Origin: Pyropia yezoensis
Taxonomy: Eukaryota; Rhodophyta; Bangiophyceae; Bangiales; Bangiaceae
DNA: 64,000 bases
Assembly: GCA_009829735.1 (NCBI GenBank)
Contig: CM020619.1
Coordinates: 33,644,283 to 33,708,282 of the forward strand
Reading direction: 5' to 3'
The notes beneath the pieces are model-generated. The model had not been told where the DNA came from, ran no database searches, and worked only from the letters and a program-made list of their open reading frames with translations. Of this stretch, positions 31,696 through 43,100 are shown piece by piece; position 1 is the first letter of the stretch, and every line of letters begins with the position of its first letter. Position numbers and translations under genes: made by a program.

Positions 31696-32213
31696 CAGCT
31701 CCCCCGTCGTGCGGCTCCCGCCGCCCGCCACCGGCGGGGTGGCGCCGGCCGCCGTGCCGGCCTGGCTGGCGGCGGCTGGCAACAAACAGTTGCGCGGTCG
31801 CGAGGCCGGGAGGGGTTGCGCGCCGTGCGTTCGGACGTGCGGGGGGGGGGAAGGAAGGGTGGCAGGGGGAGAGGCCCGAGCGGGGAAAGAGGAGGAGGGC
31901 GGCAGCCGGAGAGAGGAGGTGGGTGCGTTGCAGGGGGGGGCGGGGGGGGGGGACAGCGTCGGCGGCGGGGGCGCGGGGTCTGGCAGACACGGGCGCAGGC
32001 CGGCGACAACCGCGCGGCGGGCGCGCCCGCGGCGGCGCCCGCCGCCCCCACCCGGCGGCGCGCCCCGCGGCGTGGCGGCGCCCCGGCCGTGACGAGGGGG
32101 GGGGCTGGCCGCGCCGCCGCCGCCAGCCGGGCCCCCGCCGCGACACCCCCCCCCGGGCGGCCGCCGGGGGGAGGCGTCGCCGCGGGCGCCGCGCGCCGCC
32201 ACCCCCCCCGCCC

Positions 32214-32244
<31 letters not shown>

Positions 32245-32547
32245 CGCGGCGGCCACCGTCATGGCGTGGGCACGCCCGCCGCGCCCCCCCCCCCGACGCG
32301 TGCCAGCGCGCCGCCGCCGCGCTGGGTGGCCGGCGGCCACCACCGCGCCGCGGGGGGCGGGGGGGGGGCTCCCCCCCCGCGCTGCCAAGCCCCGCTGCCG
32401 TTGGCGTTGCGTGTGGCCGGCCGGCCGGCCGACCGCGACGCCGCGCACGGAGCGGCCGCCAACGACACACCCCCCGCCGACCCGCCGGCCGCCACCGGCA
32501 GCAGCCTCCCCACCCGCCACCGCCACAACCCCCGGTCACCGCGACGG

Positions 32548-32615
32548 CAGGCACCACCGCTGCCGCCACCACCGCTGCCGCCACCACCGCTGCCGCCACC
32601 ACCGCTGCCGCCACC
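32548..32615 (+). repeat. 15-base tandem repeat, about 4.5 copies
   Basis: Unit caccaccgctgccgc repeated head to tail. Confidence 0.75.
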
Positions 32616-34109
32616 GCCACACCAACCGCCGCCACCGCGGGCCGCCGCCACCACCCCGCACCACCCCCAGGCCCCACCACCGTCGCCACCACCCCCGCAC
32701 CCACAGCCGCCAACCGCACCACCGCCACCGCTGCCGCCGCCGTCGCCCGGACACTGCTACCGCCGCCACCGACGGCCAGAGCAACGCCGCCCTGTCCCAC
32801 CCGCCCCACCCGCCGACAGCCGCACCCACGACCAGCGTGGACGACAAGAGCGGGGGGGCGGGGACCGGGGACGGGGGAAGAGGGCAGGGGAGGGGGGGAC
32901 GCGGGCCGGGGACGGGGAAGATGGGCAAGGGAGGGGTGGCAGCGAGGGGGACGGGAATGGAGCGGGGAGCGGAGGGGGGTGGGGGGTGTGGGGGAGGGGG
33001 GAGGGTGGATAGGGGGGAGGAGCGGGAGCTGAGGGGAAAGGGGGGGGTGGGGGTGGGTGTTTCGAGGGAGAGTTCTGGGAGGGAGGGGGTTGAGGGGGTA
33101 GTGGCTGGGGAGCGGGTGGTGCGCCGGCGGGAAAAGGAGGCAGAGGCGCCGCCAGCCGGTGGGGGCGGGGCGCACACCGTGTGCGTGTCGCTGCCGTCGA
33201 CACCGTCGCGCCTCGTCTCGTGGAGCGGACGCGCCCGCGCGACGCGTTTTTTTTGAAACACCCCCCCTCCCACCAGCGCGTCACGCGCGGGGCCCTGCTT
33301 TCCCGCAGCGTGCACGCCCCCCCCCCCCCAACACCCCCCACAGCTCGTCGGGATCACGTGGGTGGACGGGAGAGCCGGTGCCACCGTTTTTTTTTTTGTC
33401 TTTCCGCGCACCGCCCGCGTCGTGGGGGGAGAGAAGAGGATATCCTTCCCTCCTAGGAGGGGAGGCGCGGGGGGGGGTGGGGGGAAAGGCGCGCGGTTCC
33501 CGCCCGCGCTCATCCAGATGCACGCCACCGTGTCCACCCCCCCCCCCCCCCCCGCCCCCCCCGTCTCCCACCAGCTGGTGCCCCCCCCCTCCCCCCGCCC
33601 CCACCCCCGTCACCGCGGGCGGTCGAGGCGGGGCGCGCGCGGGGCGGGTGGTTTGAACTTGCGAGTACGTAAGCGGAGGGGGGCTGGGGGCGGGGGGGGG
33701 GGGGGGGGGGAAGGGAGCGGCTGCTGTAGCGAACCTGGCGGGTGCGGGGGCGCGCGTTGGCCCTCCCTCCCGCCCCCGCCGCCGCCGGGAGCGCGGGCGC
33801 CCCCACCCCACCGCCGGCGTTCCCCCGCGTCTGCCTGCTGGCGTGCCTGCCTGCCTGCCCCTGGTGGGTGGCGGTGGCCGCCGGGGGGATGGGGGGTTAC
33901 GGGGGAGGGGGGGGGGGGGGGAGGAGGTGCCGTCGGCTTAGGCCGGCCGCGGCGGCGGGCGCAAGGAAAGAAAACCAAGGCGAAACGACCAAGACGCGTC
34001 CGCACCCGCTGGGCGACGGCGGCGGCGGCGGCCCGCCTGATGGCGACGCAGGGGGGGGTGCCGCCGCGGGTTGGGGGGGGGGGGGGGTGGCGGGTGGCCG
34101 CCGGTAGGC

Positions 34110-34200
34110 GGGGGGTGGCGGGCGGTGGGTGCGGCGGCGGCAGCGGGCGGCGGTGGGTGCGGCGGCGGCAGCGGGCGGCGGTGGGGGCGGCGGTGGGGAC
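34110..34200 (+). repeat. GC-rich tandem repeat upstream of the paralogue at 34704
   Basis: Near-identical units built from ggcggtgggtgcggcggcgg are repeated two to three times. Confidence 0.6.
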
Positions 34201-34703
34201 GCGCCGCGTGGGGGGGGGGGGCGCCCGTGGCGGCCGGGGCGGTGGCGGCGAGGCGGGGGGAGGGCGGGCGCGGGACCAACCTTCATGGGCGTGCCGCCCC
34301 GCCGGCGGTGGCGGCGGGTGGCGCTGCCGCCGCTGCGGCGCCCGGCGGGGGGCGTGGGGCGGGCCGCGGCGGATAGGCGGCCGCCCGGGAGGCCGCCGCC
34401 CGCACCTTCGTGCCCCCCCCACCCCCGCCCCCCCTCCACCCCGAGCCAAACTCGGGTATGGCCCCGCCGCAGTGCACCGCTCCATTACGGGTGCGTCGGG
34501 CGGGCGGCGGCGGCTGCGGCGCCCCCCCCCCACCCCCCCCCCCCACCCCCCCCCCCCCCCCGGCTCCTTCCGCTTCTCTCTGGCCCTCCACGGGGAGGGT
34601 CCGTCGTGTCACCCCCCCCCCCCCCTTCTTCGTCCCTACCCCCCCCCGCTTCCCTTCGTTCATCCTTACCAACCCGCCGGGCCGTCCGTGTCCGCCCCCC
34701 ACC

Positions 34704-35049
34704 ATGGGCGGTCCCGCCCCCAATGGCGGCGCGGCGCCGACGCCACTGGCGGGGGCGGCTGCGGCCCGCGCCACCACGGGCGCTGCTGCGTGTGTCCCCC
34801 CCCCCCCCGCGACGAGGAGGAGCCCCCCGCCGCAACGGCCGCTGTCGCTGAGAGGAGGGGGGGGGGGGACGACCGCCCCGTCGGGGGGACCCCCACCTGC
34901 CGCCCCCACCGACGACGCTGCCGGCACCGCCGGCGGCACGCCTGCCACGGCGGCGGCCGACGCCAGGCCGCTGGGGACTGCCGGCCGCCGAGCCGTAGGG
35001 GCTGCGCCGCCGTCGACGACGGGCGCGCCCCGTGCGTCGGCGGACCCCC

Positions 35050-35082
<33 letters not shown>

Positions 35083-36503
35083 CGGGCGCCGTGCCGGTAG
35101 GGTTGGGCCGCAACGTTGCCACGCCGGTGGCAGCCCGGTTGGGTGGGGGGGGGACACCCGCAGGCCGGCGGGTGGTGGGGGAAGCCGTGACGGCGGCGGA
35201 GGCGGCGGCTGCGACGGAGGCGGCGGCGGTGGTGGCGGCGGCGGCGGCGGCGACGGCATCCGCAGCGGATGCTGCGGTGACCGGGGGGGGGGCTGGCGAT
35301 GCTGCATGCCCGCCTGTGACGCCCCGCCGACGGCCACCAACGGCGGCATCGGTGCTGGCGGCGTCGAGAGCGGCGGCCGCCCCGCCAACGGCACTGCTCA
35401 CGGCGGTGCTTGCGCGGCTGGCGTCCCCCCCTCTGGGTCTCTCGGCGGTTGCCACCGCTGAGGAGCTCCCCCTGTCTGCTCCCCCGTCGGTGGCCGCTGG
35501 TGGCGACGGCGGCCCGCGCGCGTCGTCTGGCCGGCACGGCGACGACGGCGGGCGGGCGGCCCTCTGTGCCCGCAGCAAGGAGCTGATGGAAGCAGCCGCC
35601 AACGGCGACCCGGCGGCGGTTGCCCGCTGCGACGCCATTGATGGGTCTGTCCACGCCGACCTGGCGGCGGCGTTCCAGGACGAAGACCCGGCCGCCGTGC
35701 CCTGCATCATGGACCTGTACAACGCGGCCATTGCCAGCGGCCACGACACGGTTGGGGCGGCGATGCGGGTGCCCCCCTTCCCCCGCCCCTTCCTCCTCGT
35801 CGGCCTCGCTGAACTGATACCCCCGTTTGTGGGCCCCGCCCGGGCAGGCGCCACCGCCACCCGCCAGGGGGCTTGTGTGCCTCTGCTGCAGCGGCACGCG
35901 GCGGCTTTCCCCACCGCCCCCACAATGGCGGCAGCACCCGACCCGGCGGCGGTGGCGGGTTCTTCCCATGACCTCGCGCTGCGGTGGGAGGGGTGCCACG
36001 CCCGTTCCATCACGGTGCCCACCACCGCTAGGGAGGTGCTGGAGGCGGTCGGCTGGGTGCGGCTGTCCACCGTCCGTCTCCCGCAGGGGCTGCTGCGCGC
36101 CACCCCCTTCTTGTCCACGGTCGGCGACGCGCTGGCCGGCGCGCCGACGGTGCGGGCGTGGAGGTGTCCCGGGTGCGCGTGGACGTCCCTGGCGCGGCCC
36201 GTCGACGGGCTGGCCGCGCACGTGGCGGCCGCCCACGGGGCGGCCGCGGCCGCCAAGCTGGTCGCCTGTGCGCACTGCCCCGCGACGTTTGCGGGGGTGC
36301 CAGACCTGTACCGCCACTACTGCGTTGCCCACGACGGCGTCGGGTCGTCAGCGGGCCGCTGCGGGGGGTGCCGCTCTGCATTCCCGGGCCGCTGGGTGGT
36401 GTGCCCCGTGTGTGGGCGGCGTGGCGACGACGGCTCCTACAGTGGCGGGGGCGGCGGCGGCCGCGGCAGCGGCGGCGGGAGCAGCGGGGACGGCGGCCGA
36501 TAG
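34704..36503 (+). CDS. zinc-finger protein (599 aa), paralogue of the reverse gene at 30425
   Basis: ATG at 34704 sits in accATGg. Residues 1-330 are Ala/Gly/Pro/Thr-rich and disordered, with VTPRRRPPTAAS shared with the paralogue. A structured part starts ARSKELMEAAANGDPAAVAR, rather like a solitary ankyrin-type helix pair, and runs through DEDPAAVPCIMDLYNAAIAS to the conserved core PFLLVGLAELIPPFVGPARA. A second conserved stretch (RLPQGLLRATPFLSTVGDAL) precedes the fingers. Cys/Cys-His/His sets sit at about 488/491-506/511 and 522/525-538/543, and a CxxC...CxxC knuckle at 553/556-567/570. A Gly/Ser tail ends the protein. Unlike its paralogue it has no clear membrane helix. Intact in this assembly. 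Function unknown; the fingers could bind nucleic acid or protein. The pair lies head to head, about 3 kb apart. Confidence 0.7.
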
Positions 36504-39084
36504 CCGTGGCGCCCCGTTTGAGACGGACACCGGCCGTTAGGGGTCCGCTCGCGGGTGGGCGCGCCACCCACCCCTGTCGCCTCGTTGCGGACGACGCAGC
36601 AGCAATTGCAATGGCGGTTGGGGGCGGTGCGTCCCAGCCGGGGGGGGGGCGGGGGGGTGTGGGGGGGGGGGAAAGGGGTGTCATGGGGGGGAACGTGGCC
36701 GTCGGGGGAGCTGAGGACGTGTGGTGACGGCGGCAGAGGCGGAGGCTGCAATGACGACGGGGACTGGCGCACGAGGAGGCGTACTGCCGGCGGCCACCGT
36801 ACTCCATGTGGGGGGCGGACGGATGGATTAGAACAGCGGCGCCACAGCGCGCCCAGCCCACACCGCCCTCCAGTGCCACAGGCGTGGAGGAGTTGCAACG
36901 CGTCGCCGCTGCCGCCGCTGCAGCCGCCGCCGCCGCCGTTGCTCCCCAGTGTTGTCTCGCCTCTCTCCCTCCTTCCATGGCTGAGGGGGGAGAGGCAGGG
37001 GCAATGCGCCATCAGGTGAGGGTACCAAAATAGTTGGCGGGGGCTTGGATGCGCCTGCTTTCGTTTGATTGCCGTTGCGCGTCGTTGTCTCTTGTCAGCA
37101 CCCGTGGGTGAGTGCTCGTGGCCACTGGACTGGGGGCGGGGCGCCGCCACCGCCGCCGCCTTCACCGCCAGTGCCCGTCGTCGTGGCGGTGGCCGCCGCC
37201 CTGTACCACTCTTCTGCCGGCCCAGACCGGCGCAGACCGCCAGCGCCGCCTTGCAGCGGTAGCGACGGGGGGTGATGCGCTCAGTTGAGTCTGCTGCATC
37301 TGGAGCGCGGGCGAGGGTGAGATGGCACTTGAAGACCCCATCCCGGCATATCCGTTCGAACGTATGTACGTGACGTTCAGTTTTCAACAGAAACGGCAGT
37401 TCAGTGTGAGACAGCCAAGATGAGGAGGTAGAGAACAAAGAGCATGAACAGATAGGTACAGTTCAGCTCTTCGAGCTGCATCCACTGCTACAAGACTGAG
37501 TGTTGATGTCAATGTATTCCAGTACCGTCTTGGGTGGCCGTGCTCTCAGATCCGATGGTGGGAGCGATGAAGCGCCACAGCAGATCCAATTAATGTCATT
37601 GGTTTGTGTTCAGACGTTCGGGCGGGCTCCGCCCCGCGCGAGATTTTCCTTGTGCTGGCGGTCCCGCCGGCGGGGGGACCCAGGTGGGTCGCCAAGGGGG
37701 GGGGGGGAGGGGTGAAGGAGGGCCGTTCATCGGCGGATCTGTTCACCCGCCAGCCCCTCTTTCAATCTTGATCTTTGACAGACTTTCTCGCGTCTTTCCA
37801 CCCTCGCCCCCCCGGGCGCGCCGCACGACACACGGGTGCGGCGCCAAAGACGCGCACAACGGCGAAGCTGACCGCCCCCCGCCGCCGGAGCGGCGTGACT
37901 TGCCAGGAGGCGATGCGATCGATTGGCGTGGTTGGGGCGCCCGCGGTGGTCGTCGGCGGTAAGGATGCGCCTGCCATGGTGCCACTGCGGCGGTTCTCCT
38001 CATCGGGCGTCTTGGCGGTCGGGCGGCCCCGCGCGCCCGCCGGCGCTACGAAGAGTGTTGGTGTGAAGGCAAATGCCGCGTTCAGTTCTGCAGACAACAC
38101 TCAGAGTCCCGACAGTTGCTTGTGTGGCTGAGGTGGCTTGGCAGGGCGGTGTGGTCGCCACGCCTCGGCAGCCGGCCCTTCTGGAGGCGACGACGTCCGT
38201 GTTGGGCGGCGGCCGCCAGCGGCACGCCGCCCCTTCCAGCCGTCATCCGTGGCTTGGCGGGCTCCGCGGCGTAGCCACCGCCGCGGCCGGCCTGGCGGTG
38301 GGCGCCGGGCTGGCTGCTTTCGTGCGGGCGGCCAAGCGGGACAACTGAGGCCCTGGTTGTCCACACATGGCCAGGGGGAAGATGTGAAGGCGGGACTGTG
38401 GTGGATGTGGAGCTGTTTGGAAGTGGATGAAGATCGGGCCGATGCGTGCAGGCGTGTCCTGGTTCTCTTCCTTTGATCGTCATTGACATTCATGTTTTGT
38501 TCCTGCTTTGATCTCGTCTTGTGTGTCGTGTGTTGCACAGACACTGCACCTCCCCCGGTCCCCTACGTCCTGCCCCTGCCTCACGCCTCAGCATGAGAGC
38601 TACAGGCAGAGGACGGCTCTTTCACGGGGTGAAACTGCGCTTGCTCCGTCTACGGACGTTGCTCGGGGCTGCGGATCGCCCCGTACTCGTTCTCCCGGCC
38701 CTGTGGCTGTCGTCCGCTGCTCCTAACTCCACTTGAATCCTTTGCCCTGCTCTCGAAAAATTGGTACTTCTGAAATGCTCCAAATAGTTTATCGGGTGGG
38801 GGCTTGTTACAACATCAACGTTGGTGCACAAGTTCTCCAAATTGTCTCCCACTCCAGACGAATTGTCGAAATGGCTTGGCTCAAGGGACCCAACAGGTGT
38901 TGCACAGCACCATAAGGCCTCCCTTCCTCGCACATCATCTTGTCACCCCCGCGGCGCTGACCATCCTATCCAGTGGGACTGGTGTACCACGCGCCCCTGC
39001 TGATCCCTCTGTAGCTGAACGCTTTTCTTTCGACCTGGTCGACCCTCTCGTTACTGGCCGTGCGTGCCAGATTTGGTAGGCACT
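36504..39084. other. 2.6 kb intergenic, possible short exon(s), no gene firmly supported
   Basis: Two weak candidates lie in the middle. From an ATG at 37913 a frame reads MRSIGVVGAPAVVV and PLRRFSSSGVLAVGRP, which looks like a mitochondrial presequence, but it stops at 38131. A neighbouring frame ending at 38348 reads GLRGVATAAAGLAVGAGLAA then FVRAAKRDN, a small hydrophobic helix with a basic tail. An ACAG-type or TGCAG acceptor near 38090 could join them, giving a small mitochondrial membrane protein. This is speculative. The final 500 bp are less GC-rich and are the probable CSN2 promoter and leader. Confidence 0.35.
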
Positions 39085-40407
39085 ATGTCGGACATGGAGG
39101 AGGAGGACTACGGCTTCGAGTACGAGACGGACGACGATGAGGAGGAGGACGTTGCCATTGAGAACGCCTACTACGCTGCCAAGGGCTTGTTGCACACCGA
39201 CCCCCCAGCGGCGCTGTCTGGTTTTGAGGGCGTCATCGAGCTGGAGGGCGAACCCGGCGGGTGGGGCTTCAAGGCCCTGAAGCAGATTGTCAAGCTCCAC
39301 TTTCGGCAAGGCAACTACTCGGCCATGCTGACCCGCTACTCGGAGCTGCTCGGCTACATCCGCTCAGCTGTCACCCGCAACGTCTCGGAGAAGGTCATCA
39401 ACAGCATCCTCGACTATGTCTCTACCGCCCAGTCGGCGCAGCAAGTGGATTTGCTGCACTCCTTTTACGAGACGACCCTCAACGCGCTGGCGCTGGCGTC
39501 CAACGAGCGTCTCTGGTTCAAGACCAACCTTAAGCTGGGCAAGCTGTGGTTTGACGGTGGCCAGTATGGAAGGCTCGCCAAGGTGCTCAAGGAGCTCCAC
39601 CGCAGCTGCATTGGCGAGGACGGACAGGACGACCAGAAGAAGGGCACGCAGCTGCTCGAGGTGTTTGCGCTCGAGATCCAGCTGTACACGGCCACAAAGA
39701 ACAACAAGAGGCTCAAGACGCTGTACGAACGGGCGCTGACGGTCAAGTCGGCCATCCCGCACCCCCGGATTATGGGCGTCATCCGCGAGTGCGGCGGCAA
39801 GATGCGGATGCGCCAGCGCGAGTACGAGGCGGCCCAGTCAGACTTTTTCGAAGCGTTTAAAAACTATGACGAGGCGGGGGTGGGCAAGCGCATCGCCTGC
39901 CTCAAATACCTGGTGCTTGCCAACATGCTTGCCGTGTCCGACATTGACCCGTTTGACTCGCCCGAGGCCAAGCCGTACACCTCCAACCCCGAGATTGTGA
40001 GCATGACGGCCCTGCGAGCGGCCTACTCCTCCAAGGATATTGGCGAGTTTGAGCGCATCCTCGCCACCCACCACGAGTCCATCATGGGCGACGCGTTTGT
40101 CGCTGATCACCTGGCCGAACTCCTCCGTACCGTCCGCACGCAGGTGCTGCTGCGGCTGCTGGTTGGCTACACCCGAATGGGCCTCCCCTACGCGTCCAAG
40201 CGGCTCAACGTTCCTGAGGAGGAGCTGGAAGCGCTCCTGGTGGGCCTCATTCTGGATGGCAAAGTCAAGGGAAAGATTGACCAGGTGCGGCGGGAGGTTG
40301 TGCTGGAGGGGGAGGGTGCCTGGGACGCCAAGTACAAGGCAATTGAGGCGTGGGGGGAGCGGGTCGCGGAGCTGCAAGCAGCTGTCTCGGCACAGCTGCA
40401 GGTATGA
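39085..40407 (+). CDS. CSN2: COP9 signalosome subunit 2
   Basis: A 440-residue protein (human CSN2 is 443) in one exon. The start MSDMEEEDYGFEYETDDDEE has the acidic N-terminus typical of the family; an upstream in-frame extension lacks ATG. Landmarks in order: GWGFKALKQIVKLHFRQGNY, YIRSAVTRNVSEKVINSILD, YETTLNALALASNERLWFKT, KKGTQLLEVFALEIQLYTAT, KSAIPHPRIMGVIRECGGKM, SDFFEAFKNYDEAG, KYLVLANMLAVSDIDPFDS, and a C-terminal PCI domain (about 240-410) with the winged-helix part LLVGLILDGKVKGKIDQVRR. CSN2 is the scaffold arm of the COP9 signalosome, which removes NEDD8 from cullins together with CSN5 and so controls SCF-type ubiquitin ligases. It occurs in nucleus and cytosol. Nothing is missing. 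It is convergent with OTC, 530 bp away. Confidence 0.97.
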   Translation: MSDMEEEDYGFEYETDDDEEEDVAIENAYYAAKGLLHTDPPAALSGFEGVIELEGEPGGWGFKALKQIVKLHFRQGNYSAMLTRYSELLGYIRSAVTRNVSEKVINSILDYVSTAQSAQQVDLLHSFYETTLNALALASNERLWFKTNLKLGKLWFDGGQYGRLAKVLKELHRSCIGEDGQDDQKKGTQLLEVFALEIQLYTATKNNKRLKTLYERALTVKSAIPHPRIMGVIRECGGKMRMRQREYEAAQSDFFEAFKNYDEAGVGKRIACLKYLVLANMLAVSDIDPFDSPEAKPYTSNPEIVSMTALRAAYSSKDIGEFERILATHHESIMGDAFVADHLAELLRTVRTQVLLRLLVGYTRMGLPYASKRLNVPEEELEALLVGLILDGKVKGKIDQVRREVVLEGEGAWDAKYKAIEAWGERVAELQAAVSAQLQV

Positions 40408-40937
40408 CCCGGCTGTCCAGCTGGGGGGGGGGGGACTGCCGTGTTCGTGTGTCCTCATCTGCACTGTGAGGGCGACGCAGGCGTCTCGGTGCGGTCAGCG
40501 GCGACGGGTCTACGACCACGTGCTCGTGGTCGCGCGTCGCCCGTGTCTCGGCACCCTCTCAACCTGCGCTGCCTTTGTCGCCACTACCTTGCTCATCACC
40601 GCCAGCTCATGCGGGGGCAGGCGACGCAAGTGGCCGTACGGAGCATACACCCCAATCATCTCTTCTTGCCTTGCAGCCGTCTTCTGCATGCCGCGGTCCT
40701 CCATCGTCTGCGTTTTTCGGTGATTCCCACATGCACATACAAGCAGGGTTGCCGTACATTTTGCTCAACATTTTGCAAGAGTAAGCACACTGGCGAGTGC
40801 ACGTTGCCCATGATGAGCTCTTCTCATGAACGTGTTATCGTCCTAGGCCGGTACGCAGCGGGATACAAGCGGCTGGGCACCGGAGCAAGAACCATTCTCG
40901 CTACATCACCCCCATTGCCCTTCATCTTGCCCTGTGC
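40408..40937. other. spacer between convergent CSN2 and OTC genes
   Basis: 3' untranslated regions of both genes; a G-run near 40423. No further gene seen. Confidence 0.6.
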
Positions 40938-42089
40938 TCACTCGTCCACCGTGTCGCAGAGGCCCATGCAGTGCAGTACAATAGCATTCTGCGCGTGCAT
41001 GCGGTTGCCCGCCTGCTGGAACACCTTCGACGCGGGCGATTCCATGACCTCGTCCGTCACTTCCCGTCCCCGCTCAGCAGGCAGGCAATGGAGGAAGAGG
41101 GTGTCGGCCTTGCCCGTGGCAGCCATCATGGCCGAGTCGACAGTAAACCCCTTGAAGGCGCGCTCCCGTGCCTCCACCTCATCCTTCTGGCCCATGCTCG
41201 CCCACACGTCAGTATAGATCACGTCGGCACCAACCACCGCCTCCATCGGGTCATGGCTGATGGTGACCGTGCTGAGGCCTGCCGCGCGCGTGGCGGCCAC
41301 CGCCTCGGGGAGGGGCTCGTAGCCCGGCGGGCACGCGCACACAAAGTCGATCGGCAGCACCGCCGCGAGCTCCAGCCACGAGTGTACCATGTTGTTTCCG
41401 TCGCCCACGTACACCACCTTGGCGCCGTCCACCGACCCGCGGCACTCGACAATGGTGAGTGCGTCTGCCAGCAGCTGGCACGGATGATTGTAGTCGGTGA
41501 GCCCATTAATAACGGGTACCGTGGAGGCGGCCGCCAGCTCCAGCAACTGATCGTGGCCAAACAGGCGAGCCATGATGAGGTTGTTAAACTGCGACAGCAC
41601 GCGCGCCACGTCCTTGGGGGACTCACGGGTGCCGACGCCTACCTCGGGGCCGAGCACCACCGCGTGGCCACCCATCATAAAGGCGCCCGTCTCAAAGCTC
41701 ACCCGCGTCCGTGCCGACGCCTTGGCAAAGAGCAGGGCCAGGGTCTTTTTGGCCAGCGGTGCGTACTTCGCGTCGCCCTCAATGCGCGCCCTCAGGGTGG
41801 CGGCGGTGGCCAGCACGTGCCGCAGTTCCTCAGTGGTGAGGTCATCGACGCGGAGAAAGTGGCGCTGACCGGCAGGGAGACCCGACGAGAGCGTCGATGT
41901 CAAAGGGTAGAGGGGGGCGGTTGCATCGGCCGCGGGCGGTGCAACCGTCGCGACCAACACGGCTCCGCGGCCGCGGGGTGAGGGCGAGGCGACCGCAGCC
42001 CCAGCCGGCCGCGACGACGCTGTCGCGGGAGAAGCCCCGGCCCAGGTGGATGCGCGCAGCGAAGAGAGAGGAGTGGAGACAAACGCCAT
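40938..42089 (-). CDS. OTC: ornithine carbamoyltransferase, plastid-targeted
   Basis: Condenses carbamoyl phosphate and ornithine to citrulline in arginine synthesis. A single exon encodes 383 residues from ATG at 42089. Residues 1 to about 55 (MAFVSTPLSSLRASTWAGAS...) form a Ser/Ala/Arg-rich leader without acidic residues and with an early Phe, as in red-lineage plastid transit peptides; plant OTC is also plastidic. The enzyme starts near HFLRVDDLT (78). Signature sites are complete: carbamoyl-phosphate loop SARTR (125-129) followed by VSFE, FGHDQ (177-181), NHPCQ (201-205), GDGNNMVHSW (229-238), DVWASMG (294-300) and HCLP (334-337), then GNRMHAQNAI. DxWxSMG and HCLP separate it from aspartate carbamoyltransferase. 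Convergent with CSN2. Confidence 0.97.
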   Translation of the reverse strand: MAFVSTPLSSLRASTWAGASPATASSRPAGAAVASPSPRGRGAVLVATVAPPAADATAPLYPLTSTLSSGLPAGQRHFLRVDDLTTEELRHVLATAATLRARIEGDAKYAPLAKKTLALLFAKASARTRVSFETGAFMMGGHAVVLGPEVGVGTRESPKDVARVLSQFNNLIMARLFGHDQLLELAAASTVPVINGLTDYNHPCQLLADALTIVECRGSVDGAKVVYVGDGNNMVHSWLELAAVLPIDFVCACPPGYEPLPEAVAATRAAGLSTVTISHDPMEAVVGADVIYTDVWASMGQKDEVEARERAFKGFTVDSAMMAATGKADTLFLHCLPAERGREVTDEVMESPASKVFQQAGNRMHAQNAIVLHCMGLCDTVDE

Positions 42090-43100
42090 GATAGGGGGTC
42101 AAGCGGGACAGCAAACAAGATTGATGGCGTGGGAGAAGAACAGCGTACGATGCCGAGACGAGTGGCACGGCGAGGGGCGTCAGAGAGATAGATGGAGATT
42201 GGATCGTCTGACGGATCGTCCTGTTGGATCAACGGAAAGAAATTAACTCTACTTAAACGGTGAGTGCAGAAAAGAGCGCAACACTGCTATATTTGTGACG
42301 GCACACTGAGTAGCGAGAGTGGAATACGATCAAGACGGCAGACAGAGTCAGTGTCTGCCCCCGCGGGCAGTGATTGCCTGTGGCCTGTGGAACAGCTTGT
42401 CCATTCTTGTTTGTGAAGTCGCTCCCAGGAGTTGTCGCGACAGTCGGCTGCTTCCAGTAAGACGTATGCTGGAGAGTTGTGCGAAGATGGGGACAGTGGG
42501 GCTCAGGGCGGAGGACGTTGGCTGACGTTCGTGCGCAGGGTCTTCTCTCTCTGTGGAGTTTCTCGCCGCAGTTCACTTCCTAGAGGCGGCGAGGGTGAAG
42601 CAGAGGCACTCTCATTGGAGTGCCCCTGTACCTCTCCCGGAGAGCCCACCGCCCCTCCCCGTTGCAAGACATCGCGCCTGGAACGAGGACGCGCCGATAG
42701 CTGCGCCCGAGTCTTGGACGCGCAGACAGCTGCGCGCGCCCGCTCCCGTGGGCTGTTCAATCCTCCCCGCGCACGCCACGGCTATGCCTCGGAGCCTTCG
42801 CCCATAGGAGAATACCAGAAGTGACAAGAGCTGCTCTGGTGCGCCCCGTCAAGACAAACCTGGCAGCCACACCGCGGCTGCTACACACTCCCCTCCCCCA
42901 CCACTGCCACCCAGTACGCTACTGTTCTTCTTGTGAGACCACGGCGGGTGTCTTGGCAAAGTACGGCACCAGGTGACGTCAGTGCCCTGGTGATGGCACC
43001 AGGGGAGGACGTCCGAAACTCGTGGGGGTGGGTGGTAGAATAAAAGGGTTGCTCGCCTGTTTCGCCCCACCCGGTGCAGGTGGCCACTCTGCCCGGTGAC
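42090..43100. other. OTC upstream region, no other gene supported
   Basis: Moderate GC, no long homopolymers before 43 kb. An AT-rich patch at 42240-42300 may include promoter elements of OTC. A forward AATAAAAGG near 43040 is either a TATA-like or a poly(A)-like word with no gene I can attach to it. Confidence 0.45.

Larger units (their letters stand above)
31696..34703. other. 3 kb between the two divergent paralogues, no gene supported
   Basis: Contains promoters of both genes, or N-terminal extensions of the left one (its frame stays open to 32526). Long forward frames (such as 30226-33012) are Arg/Pro-rich shadows. A 15-base repeat lies at about 32548-32615 and a GGC/GGT-rich repeat at 34.1-34.2 kb. 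G- and C-runs of 10-20 bases are frequent. Confidence 0.5.

Noticed and set aside
30226-33012. 928-codon forward open frame
   Set aside because: Arg/Pro-rich shadow of the reverse zinc-finger gene and of GC-rich spacer; no motif and strong compositional bias.
40938-42089. Aspartate carbamoyltransferase as the identity of the carbamoyltransferase
   Set aside because: DVWASMG and HCLP are ornithine-type signatures.
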